Positions 39,301-51,300 of a DNA stretch of 64,000 nucleotides are shown here, piece by piece. The position numbers were made by a program, and so were the translations under genes. Where the stretch lies: assembly GCA_916613615.1 (NCBI GenBank), contig OU744730.1:20958406-21022405 (forward strand). Reading direction: 5' to 3'. The stretch comes from Steromphala cineraria (Eukaryota; Mollusca; Gastropoda; Trochida; Trochidae). The notes beneath the pieces are model-generated. The model saw nothing but the letters and a program-made list of their open reading frames with translations, was not told where the DNA came from and made no database searches. How positions within the stretch are numbered: the first letter of the stretch is position 1; each line of letters starts with the position of its first letter.

Positions 39301-42300
39301 AGTAAATGATATCCCCTGCCATGAATTTAGAAGACCCCGACAAAGGTTTATGTCTTAATGGCCCGGGTTTAACAAGCTCCCACCACCTTGGCTAAGGGAA
39401 CCATATGCTATCGTTCAGACCCTTATCAGTAAAAGTTGGCTTAAATGTGCTCTAAATATAAAATATTTGCAAATATCAATAGATCTGAAGATCCTGGTCT
39501 CATCATCTGTTGGCAGGGCTGCACAAGCTCGCGGCAGTGTGGGTGTTCCTGTGATAAGTTTGAATAAGTACAAGTTGAATGGAGGGAGCTGCAAGGAGTT
39601 TGGGGGTGTCGGAGAAACACATATGGGTCAGAGGTGCACACGATAAGGCAGTTGCCACGAGCCTCTCTCTGAAGCCTGGATCTAGTGTTATTAGACAACA
39701 GCGAGCACTTTATATTGATTTATATATTCTAGCTAAATATTGATCTAAATGTATATTTCCCAGTGGACTTTATGCCAGACAGTTAGGTCATATGCCTGAG
39801 ATATCATTACCGACAAACGGAGCTAATTTGCACCTTTTAGCTATCTGGTAATCCGTATTCCTCTTCCTCTGATTGGCTGTAGAGGAGCAAAATGGATGCA
39901 CTGCCATTACTGATTATTCATTCTGTCTCTTAACTCGCGGTCTTAATCCAAATTAGAAAGCAAAATGTAAAAAATACAGTAATTATTGTTTGTTTGTCAG
40001 AAATTTGGTCCATTATTCAGATGGCATTCAGTAATTCTTGGCAGCTGTAGTCATAAATTTTGCAAAAGATGGTTTGACTGATTCTGAAGCTGAGGGTGTT
40101 GCTTGCATAGGCAGGTCCTCTATTATATATGATGACCATTGATTTGTGCAAGTTTATCTCTGCTAACTGAGCCAATACTCGCCGACAAGAGCTTAATTTG
40201 TTTTCTTGTTTACCCAGATGATATGGTATTATGATATAAAGGACTATTGAAATCTCAAGCTGAAATATGATCTGTGTGGGATTTGATAGTTTTATGTTGT
40301 TTGTTGGATAAAAATAGAAATTTTAGAATTATGAAAAATGTCTTTATGAACTTTAATTGTTCGACATTAAAACATATATTTTATTTTATCCTCAATCTTT
40401 GAATCCATGAATTGCTATCATGTCAATATAAAAAAATCAATATTTTTATCCAAATTCTCCAAAAACATAATTATTCATAATTTCATATTTCTTTTTTTTT
40501 TAGTAAAAAAACAAAAAAATTTACGTGTAAGTCAGACTATGAGGTCAAAGGTCAAAGAATGTATTCCATCAACCTGACAACAATGCTAGCAATGTCTGAA
40601 AACGCTGCCGACCCCTGACCCTTTGCTTCCATTGGCATCTGTCTCTAATGATTTACACCAAGTGAGAAGAAGAACAAAAATGCATGTGATATGAATGTCT
40701 TCGTTTGTGATAGGGAAAGGTCTTAAACTGCGACTAATGAGAAATCTTCTCCCAGCTCAAGTTGTTGGGAGCTAATGAATCAATGCAGTTTTATAGATCA
40801 GTTAAGGGCCTTGGCAAGAACACATTTCACTGGGCTGTCTGACGAGGCCTCATAATTGGTGTAATTAAAGTTGGGAGAAACAGAGCAGCGCGGACTCTAG
40901 CTCAGGGGATGTATTATTTTTCCCATCAAGCTGAGTAGCACATCAAATTAATCTGCCGACCATTTTTCCCCAATCAATACGAGGGGGCTACTAATTACGA
41001 CCCAGCCACTGTGTTACCTAGGAAATGAATTTTGCGTCTGCCAAATGAACATTTTTGCATGGAGCAAGGTTTGCGACAAATTAAGTTGTTGATCAGTATG
41101 AGCTTATCCCCTCCGATGGCTACTGTACATTGTGTAATCATGAATCCAGAGGGAAGCCATCGGGCCAGAAACAAATATGAGAGCAAAAATGGACGTTCTT
41201 CCAACAGCAATAGGGCAGGTCAAGAAAATTCACAAAATAATGATCGGCAGTCTGACCCATATCCTCTCGCCACCATATGATATTCCAATCATATTTGAAA
41301 GCAACTGATTGGCTAGGTCTTCAATATTCTTGTCTTGGTATTGATTTGTTGACGTAAACCCATGCAGTGGAACTCTTTAGCCTGTGGAGATGGTTATCTA
41401 ATACAGAGGGGCATGGGAGCTCTCCCTCTCTCAATATTAAAGAGATAAAAAGTGGTGCGGAAAATCCAAGATGGTGGCCGGTGACAGGGGAAAATCTGTG
41501 TAGAGTGGCTTATCACTAAGGGTCAATTTCAGGCTCATAGAGAGCATTTGCAGGCCAAGAGGGGCTGCCATGTTAGGGTTTTGTGTTACTGCCATGAATA
41601 AAATCAGTCAAGGGTAGTCTGATAGTTAGATAAGCCACACTTCACCAGTTAACAGATAACATCGGGAAAGCAGTAAAGATTTTGAATATTGCCCATTGAA
41701 CAAAAACCTGACCGTCTATGGTTACTGTTATTTCATTAGAAATGAATAGTGGCTGACCTAGATCACTGGCTTGCTCGACTGATGTAAAGAAATTCAATTT
41801 GGGTATTTAAATTTTGTCTGCTTGTAGGCCAGTGTATCTTTTTGCCTTTTTGATATTATGATTTTAGAAACGAAAGATTTCACGCAAATGAGTTATATTA
41901 GTTTAACAAAATTTAAGACAAACATTAATTTTTTTATCACAAAAAGGTTGACCGTTAGTTTAAAACTCAATGAGACAATTTGTGTAGCATCGTTATTGAT
42001 AATTATATGATATGACTTTAATTTCCATGACTTCAAAATTAAAATAAATCAAGGATGTTGACGATAAATACTTTCCAAATCAACCAATCAGAGACATGGG
42101 TTTAATTACAAGTTTGCTTTTTTAGAAAATTGTGTTTATCAGTTGCTCTCTCACCTTTTGTTTGCATTAACTTGTCATCAGCACCATGGTAACCTGACGA
42201 AACATTAATCAGTAAGATTTGATTTGCTTATGTTCCCATTATGTCTGAAAATATTACCAGAGGCAGAAGTGATTTTTTTTCTCTGTAAATTGGAATCAGA

Positions 42301-45300
42301 ACACATTAAGTCCCTTAGAGGTAATTAATGATCCGACGAGTGTTAGATTCGTTTCCATTCAAATGTTTGTTACTTGCAGATGGGGAACGTGATTTATCTG
42401 AGCGAGCACCGACGGGAGATGACATTACAGACTGCTCGGAGAAACATAAACTTGAAGGGTCATCGTCATCGGCGTCACTATTGTCATCAACAACGGTCAC
42501 CCCAGCATCTTCAAGTTCTACTCCTCTGAATTCTGTTGCTAATAGTAAGTTACTTATAATACTTCCTTTCTCTCCTTTTTTTTGCTGATTGCTGTTCTTT
42601 TTTCCTTTGTATATATTTATATTCTGAATTTAGTGTATTACGTGTTTTATGGAAAGGTTTGTTAAAGAGTTAAGCTAAAATTTTAGCCTTTTTCAAATGA
42701 TTTCCTGCGAAAAATACCATTCATCTATATGGTCGCTTTGAAACTTTAAATTGAAATTTTTGATTACTATTTGGTCTTTAAGTGACTAAATTAGTATCAT
42801 TAGTTTTAACTTTTAGAAATATTGTCGAAATGTTCAGCAATAGTTTGAATCCTGTGCAAAACAAAGAGAATTTATATCAATATTTAAAAAAAAAAATTCA
42901 ACAAAATTTATCTATGAATCATAATTTAAAATCTGCTGATATGAATTATGTAATAAAGTGTATTGAAATTCTTGAGGCAAAGATTGCAATGAAATACTTT
43001 TTTGGACATAAGATAAATTTCTTTCAAAGTCTTTGGTATGTAATAATGGTAATGTTAAGACATGAGTAATTTTTATTGCCTACATTACAACATAAAATCT
43101 GATATTCTCTTTAGGTCTCATGCAAAGTTTATATGACAAATGATGTAGGCGATATTTTCTATTTCTGATGACGCTTTCATTTTTAACGAACATTTAGGTC
43201 ATTTCATAAACTTTTAAGATTTATTCCATTCTTGGAAACCGTCTCACAATTAAAACAACTTGTTCGCTGCTGAGTTTCCTGCCAGTAAGTAAATGTATAT
43301 GAGTAATATGTGATTATGGGCCCTAACAATTGCAGACCGTAAAATGTCTGCCTATAAAAATAAATTCATCTAACAATGAATCAAACTTGAACTTTAGTGA
43401 ATCAAAATGGCACGACTCTGGCGTAAATAGCATCAAGATGATACGGAAACTATTGCCATGTGTTCTTCACAAACAGCCTAGTGTTAAAAGCGGTGAGAGC
43501 ACGACAAATATGTTGTTTGAGTGGCCCCAAACAACAGCTACGACTTCACATTTGTTTCACATAATCCCCAAAATGAGGCTCAGGCCATGTGATAAGAATT
43601 GGCCATCTGAATAGCAATTAATTTCAGATTTGGGCTATTGTGGCATTATGGGTAGAGCAGCCTCGATCTTGCTTTAGATTAAGGTAGGATCGGAGGGGAT
43701 TGAAAGATGGTGTCAGGTTCGCACGAATTATGGGTAGACATTTTGTTTCTCCCTGATCAAGAATGTTATTAATTTATGAATTTTGATTTGACATTTCCAC
43801 GTATTTGTGTTAGCATGTTTGTGGAAGGATTATTCTTAACTTGACCAAGGTTTTCATCTTTCTTAATGTCTCATAAAAAATTTGAATTATTTTCATTACA
43901 CACCTTAATACCTACTTGAAGAAATCCAGAATCACTCTAAAACTTAATGATACAATAGAAAACGTATTCAATGAAGTTAGATAATACATAACTTTCCATG
44001 TCTCTCTTTATTCATGCCAAATATGCTCATTTTTCTTTAAAGATAAAAACCTACGTCTAGCTGAATTTTTAACCTGGAAATAATTTTATCTTTCTAGTCT
44101 GAAAGTGTTTGAAATGAGGTTTTTATAGTTTAATCTCTGCTCACGCGTCAGAAAGTGGATGTCATTAAAAATGAAGAGGTCTTTAAGTTGATTCAAACTG
44201 AGACTTGATCTTCATATTGCATCCAAATTTACTTTTATCTTGTCATGTTACTGTTATTGATTGCAATCAATTATTCAGTTTTCTGCGGCTGATATGTTAT
44301 TTTAATTTTATGGACTTTAGCCCTAATCTAATCACTCAAGTCGTAATCTAGGCCTATGATTAATTTGCCTATGCTGATAACATTTACCATGGAGTACACT
44401 GTCAGGAAATTATTTTCAGATTTCAAGAATTTCTTACTAATGAAAAAATCTGAATGGACCTTTGGGTTCGATTTTGACAGAAATAGCTAAATCCTTATCG
44501 CTGATTTCCTTTTCTATATGGCTTTGAGTAATACATTTTTGGTTTATTTGTAAAGATTTAAGCCGCTGACAATGATAGGATAAACTCAGGAATATATTTT
44601 CTGTAAATTACAAAAGCTCAATAAAATATGAGAAATCCTTTACAATTTACTAATGGTACATTTCTATTCATTTAAGGTCTTTAACCAATAGTCTAGTATA
44701 AATTCAAGTGAAAAGTAATGCTAGAAATTCTTTCCATTTAATTTCTTCTATTCTTTCCATTTTTGGACTTAATTGTTTTTGGTAATATTCATTTAAAATG
44801 TGTCTTAAAATTCAAATACTTATAATTGTTTAGCAAATACAAGTATATTCTTGACTGTTTAAATGTTCATGATCACTATTGGATAATTACTTGAATCCTT
44901 ATAGTATACAATGTAACCCAGAGGATGATGAAGCTTTGCACAGAGCAGGGTCTCATTTCACAAAGCAACCTTAAGTAAGGTTGATCTTAACTCCCATTAC
45001 ACAAAGGTTACCTTAAGGTCTTAAAATCCCCTTAGGGCTTTGTGAAAGGGGGCCTGGGACGCAAAGTACAACAATAATTACTAATTTTAACACCTTTCAC
45101 AAGTTTAGTCAAACTGTTTCCCTCGAGCTTGGCAACCATGTTTGTGTGGGTCTATATCTCGTTAGCAGATAATGAAACACCCCATAGTATGTAACTCCCT
45201 GGGAGACAGACCATAGCTTAGGTGATAAATATTATTATTTTGTAAAAATGGTTAAACATTACGTACCTTATCATTTTGGCTTCTTGTTTTATTAGTGCAA

Positions 45301-48300
45301 ATCATTTCAAGTGATCAGCTAACTTTAATGAAGAAAATAGTCGCGGGACCAACCAGAGATAATATCTTTATGCCCCTCAACCTGTGGCATTTTCTTCATG
45401 AATTCCCATTTTTCCTCAAATGCATCCAAATGTCATTATAGATCTCTTGAACAACGTTCATTCATTCTTCTTAATTCAAAAAACTATGTATCCCTCAACA
45501 TTACCTTCATGAATGCCTCGAGCTCCTCATTTCAATTGAAATATCACAATTTATTAAACAGAACCTGATATTTCCCAGACTACCTTTATGCCCTCAACCT
45601 TGTGAAATTTCCTTCATGGATCCTCTTCTTTCCTCAGATGCATCAGCAGCATCAGCATCGGCATCAGCATCAACAGCAGCTGGAGGAGATGCTCAGCACA
45701 TGTGTCCCTTCTGCACCTACAGCAGCAGCTCCGAGGTCACACTCCAGGCCCATGTGGTGGCCCAGCACAAGCACAAGGGGGTCCTCTGTCCTCTCTGCCA
45801 GGATGAGTTCAAGGTCAAGTCGAAGCTCGAGCGGCACCTCATGCAGGCCCATAATGTGACTGCGGAGGGCCTGCAGCGACTCCTGCTCTTGGTGGATGCT
45901 CAGCAGTGGTCAACACCCCACGCCAGTCAGCTCATTGCAAAGGAAACTGCTCTTGAACCTATGGAGATTGATGAGACGAAGGAGATCAACATTGAGGCCA
46001 TGGAGATTGAGCACTCGAAGCTCATTGCCGAAGGTACTTTTGATAATGATTTGTTGATGATTTGTAATCGTAAATGATAAATTCATTGACTTGTGTTCTA
46101 ATTGTCAAAGATTTGTAAAGCATAATGCTAAACTCTATTATTTTATCTTAAAAAATTGCAAATTAACATGATTCTGTTCTGTCTGTTTCAGCCATCGATG
46201 TGTCATCCCTGTGTGATAAGATGGATGGAGATAATCAGTATAGATGTCAGACCTGCTCAAAAACCTTTGCAATCATCGATCAACTCTATGCTCACCAGAA
46301 CGAGCTAGGCCACCTTGAACTGAAGCAAACGCCTCGTGGTCCCGGCTACCTCTGTTGGAAGAAGGGTTGTAATCAGTATTTCAAGACTGCTCAAGCTCTC
46401 CAAGTCCACTTCCGTGAAATTCACGCTAAACGTGTCACCTCAAGCAGCGCAGAGATTGCCCAGTACAGTCATCAGTGTTCTCAGTGCACCCTTGCTTTCA
46501 AATCTGCTGACCAGCTGCAGCTGCATACCCAGTTTCATCTCCTCACTGCTGTCACCAGCTGCAACATCTGCTGCCAGAGCTTCCAGTCTATTGCCAGTAC
46601 AAGGAAGCATCTGGACTCCGCTCACTCTGACCTCCCCAAAGGAGAGAGTGAGAAGCTTCTGGAGGCATTCAACGCTGCTACCAAAGCCTGGCATGAAATC
46701 CAGGAGGACATTGAACACAAGCTTTCCCAGTCTGCCAGTAGTCTCGGTGCTTCTATATCAGCATTGACAAAAGTAGCTAACTCTAGCCCAAGCCTTTCCT
46801 GCTCTCCTGCCAGTGAAGATCAGGATATGGGTATGCAGGAAGATGGCGCTTTAGATGATGAGAATGAAAATGATTTGGAGACATCCTGTGATTCTGCTAA
46901 TGATATGGACAATGGTAATAGTGCTAAATATGGAGATGACAAATGTGACTCCGACAAGGGTGATAGTTCTTACAGAGAACAACAGTTTATGGAGGATTTC
47001 ATCAACAGCCAAGCTATGGCTGAAGGTAGCTATGAAGATCCTGGACGAAAATACAAGTGTCACAGGTGCAAAGTTGCTTTTACAAAGCAAAACTATCTCA
47101 CTGCTCATAATAAAACTCTACAACATCGGCGAGGGGACAAGATGAGTTACCCAATTGAAAGATATCTTGATCCAAATAGGCCATTCAAATGTGATGTATG
47201 CAAGGAATCATTTACTCAGAAAAACATCCTGCTAGTTCACTACAACTCAGTATCTCATCTGCACAAATTGAAGCAGGCTGCCCAAACGGGAACCCTGCCT
47301 CCATCAATATCAGCTTCTTCTCCCACATCCTCCACAACCACCTTAACCACATCTACGACCCCATCAACAGAATCAGAGAAGAAGCCCTACCGTTGCAATA
47401 TTTGCAAGGTTGCTTACAATCAAGGCTCTACTCTTGACATCCATATACGATCTGTAGGCCATCAGACAAGAGCCTCTAAGATCCATGAGCTGGCCATGAC
47501 GGGACAAATTGACATCAACCAGCCTCTGATTGAACAGCCTGACCTGTCCAAATCCTCCCAGCAGCCTGTCCTGTTTGCTGATCAGTCACTCTTGTTTTCC
47601 GGTCTGCCCACAAACATGGCCACCATCTCTTCACTCTCCCAGATTCCGGTGTTGCCAGGGATGCCTTTGCCTTCATCTATGCTTGGAAAATCCTCAACCA
47701 CCTCACCTCAAACTACCACAACTAGCTCAGAATCAACCTCTCATAAGGTCAATGGAGAAATGCTCGAAAAGGTTGTTGAAAAGCTTTCAAGATCATCAGA
47801 AGAAAAGAAAGAAGTGAGATCTGATGTGAAGAAAGAGTCAACTGAGGAAACTCGCAAAATTGAAAATAGAGTTAATGATGGAAAGGACATAAACTCAATA
47901 AAGACCCCTTCAAAGGCTATGGAAGTCGAGAACAACCTCCCATCATACTTCTGCCAGCGCTGCAGCTCCTCATTTGTTAGCCAGGATGCTTTAAATACTC
48001 ATCAGCAAATCTATTGCTTCCTGGGAGCAGGAGCCAACTCACTAGCATCTCAAGCTTTCAACAGATCCAGGTTTCTAGGAAGATTTAAGCCACAGGTTCA
48101 CAAGAATCTACTTGAGAATATTGGATTTGAATGTGTAATGCAATTCAATGAATACAACCAGCGCAAGGCACCCGTAAAAGTGGAGAAAGAATCAGAGGAG
48201 AAAGAAGAAAAGGTTGAGCAAGAGAAAGAAGTTAAAATGGCTGAAGAGAAACAGATCAAGAAAGAAGAGGAAGAAGAAAGGAGGAACAAACCTGATATGC

Positions 48301-51300
48301 CAGAAATCAACAAGTGCTCTTGTGTGTCATGTGGAAAGGACTTCTCCAGTGTGTGGGTGCTGAAGGCTCACCAAGAGGAGGTTCACAGAGAAATGGTGCC
48401 TATTGAAGCTGTGGAAGACTTCGGAGAAAAGTTCAAGACAGACTTTGACAAGAAGCAGCCAAAGGAAGAAGCTTTGCCTAGTACATCTCAATCTGGACCC
48501 TCCACTCCAAGTGGCTCTAGCTCAAGCAATGACAAGGGAGGTAATCAGGAGATGCCTCCTCCCCCTCCACCACCTCCTCCAGCAGTCTCATTGGCTAATC
48601 CTTTTGACCTCTCAGCAATGCCAGGAATGTTTGGAATGATGCCCATGTCTCTGCCAGTGAATCTGATGACTCTTGGAATGCATCCACCTCTAATGCCCAT
48701 GATGATGCCACCAAATATGGATGTATCAGGATTTATGCCTCCAGTGACTGTTATAGATCCAAACTTCCTCTCAAGTCAGCAACAACTTCAGCAGTCTCAG
48801 AACCAGAAGAGAGTTCGAACCAGGATCAGTGATGAGCAGCTGAAGATACTGCGAGGATACTTTGACATCAACAACTCTCCTAGTGAGGAACAGATCCAGC
48901 AGATGTCCGAGCAGTCTGGTCTCCCACCAAAGGTCATCAAGCACTGGTTCAGAAACACTCTTTTCAAGGAGCGCCAGAGAAACAAAGATTCTCCTTACAA
49001 CTTCAACAATCCTCCTTCAACATCAATAGACCTTGAAGAATATGAGAAGACTGGCAAGATTCCTGAGATTAAATCAGAGCCAAAGGATGACTTTGATGAT
49101 GAAGATGAACTGCCTGATGATAGAATAAGTGACACAGATCAAGATAGAATGGAGCGCTTTGAGAGCATGTACAAACTTGAGACTCCCAAAGCTGAATACT
49201 ATGATGACAAAAAAGAGCCTGAGAGCTACTCCAATGCTTCCACCCCATCAACTACGTCTTCCATCCCTTCCACACCTACTGCTTCTGTCCCCAACACCCC
49301 GACCCCAACCACCACCCCAACAAGTGATGAACACAGCTTTATGAGGAATGACAGTGGGTCTGGCAAGAGAGCCAATCGGACCAGATTCACAGACTTCCAA
49401 ATCAAGGTTCTGCAAGAATATTTTGAGCAGAATGCGTATCCCAAAGATGATGAACTTGACCACTTGTCCAAACTTCTTAATCTCAGTCCAAGGGTTATTG
49501 TTGTTTGGTTTCAAAATGCACGTCAAAAGGCTAGGAAGGTTTATGAGAATCAACCTGCAGCAGATGCCAAAGAAGGAAACACACCATTCCAGAGAACTCC
49601 AGGTCTTAACTATCAGTGCAAGAAATGCAATGCTGTGTTCCAAAGATATTATGAACTGATCAAACACCAGAAGCGACCTTGTGTTGCAGAGAACAATAAT
49701 AATTCACTCTCTCATATTGACGACGACAGCAATTCTACAACAATGTCACAAGATGATCTCAGTCAAACAGGCAGCATTTCTGACACAAAGGAGCAACAAC
49801 AACAGCCACATCAGCAGCCTATGCCACAGTCACAGCCAACACCTCCACCACACAAAGATGTCACTCCCCAGACAGCCACCTTCAAGTGTGATAAATGTGA
49901 TGCATCTTTCAACAGACTTGACTTATGGCAGGAGCATATAAAGATTCATAGTATGAACCCGAGTCTGTTTCCATCCTTCCCAACAAACAGTGCATTTGGG
50001 ATGCTACAGACACTTGCTCATCAAGAAGATAACAAAGCTGCTGCCGCTGCTGCTGCTGCTGCCGCCGCTGTTGCCAAAAGAAAGCTGTCATCCCAGGATA
50101 CTGATGATGAGAAGGATGACCAGCCCCGGGACAAACGTCTCAGGACCACAATCCTTCCAGAGCAGCTCGACTACCTCTACCAAAAGTACCAGCTGGACTG
50201 CAACCCAAGCCGGAAGCAGCTGGAGTCCATTGCTGCTGAAGTCGGTCTGAAGAAGAGGGTTGTCCAGGTCTGGTTCCAGAACACTCGGGCCAGGGAAAGA
50301 AAAGGTCAGTACAGGGCCCACCAGCAGCTCATTCACAAACGTTGTCCTTTCTGTCGTGCACTTTTCCGTGCAAAGTCTGCATTAGAGTCTCACCTTGCTA
50401 CAAAACATGCTGAAGAAATGGCTAAAGTAGAAATAAATGTTGATGCTCTTCCTGATGCTTCAGTGGAAAGCAGTCCAACCAGTCCCCAGCAAATGTCAAC
50501 CCCAACATCCAGCCTTCCTCCCCCAGGCAATGATCTCAACAAGCTTCTCTCTTTATCCCCAGCTGGCATGCAGCAGCTTTTGCCCTTCATGCCCCCCTCC
50601 AGTCTTGGGATGGCCTTCCCCTCAGCAGATCCGCTCCAGCTCTCCATGACCAAGATCTATGAAGACTCCTTCAAGAAGTACATCACAGAGCTGAGTGGGG
50701 CTAGTCATAGTTCCCAGTCAAGGAAAAGCATCGAAGGTAGTAGCTCGAAGAAGTCAGAAACAGAAAGCAGGGTTCCATCCCAGACTGAAGATGATGCGCC
50801 TCTTGATCTCAGTAAACCCATCAAAGTTAACACAGAATCTGACAAGATCTCTGATGGTCCTTTGACTGATCTCAGCGAGAGAAGTGATGATCATTATTTC
50901 TCACGAAGACTCAGCATAGATGACTCTATATCAGAAACGTACTCAGACTTTGATAACAGTATGAACGATGACAGCTGCAACGTGAACAGTCCCCCTTCAC
51001 CATCTCTTCACGGCATGCCTCACCCCAACAAGAGGTACCGCACTCAGATGACAAGCCTGCAGGTCCGAGTCATGAAGGCCTTGTTCCAGGACTACAAGAC
51101 ACCAACAATGGCAGAGTGTGAACTGCTGGGAAGAGAAATCGGGCTTCCAAAACGAGTCGTACAAGTCTGGTTCCAGAATGCAAGGGCAAAGGAAAAGAAG
51201 TCCAAGCTGGCGTTAGCAAAGACGTTTGGGAGTGATGTGGACTTCAACAAGCCGCCTGAGGACTGCTCCCTGTGCAGCTTCAAATACTCACACAAGTTCA

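Larger units (their letters stand above)
21380..42379 (+). other. Large ZFHX intron 1 (21 kb)
   Basis: The donor gtaagag is at 21380 and the acceptor ttacttgcag ends at 42379. I see no convincing coding exon inside, though a phase 1-1 exon could be added without breaking the frame. The ends are very AT-rich. The interior alternates AT-rich stretches with balanced-composition blocks (about 25.4-26.5, 28.07-28.46, 30.73-31.08, 31.4-32.7, 37.9-38.7, 39.27-39.96 and 40.56-41.42 kb) that look like conserved regulatory DNA. It also has C-rich tracts (26.99-29.0 kb), a tandem array (34.4-35.1 kb) and scattered receptor and YY1-like motifs. Large regulatory introns are known for vertebrate ZFHX3/4; the regulatory role here is inferred. 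Confidence 0.8.

Noticed and set aside
42782..43069. 95-codon AT-rich frame in ZFHX intron 2
   Set aside because: It starts at a GTG, includes a poly(A)-derived lysine run, has no recognised domain, and lacks splice sites that would join it to the gene.
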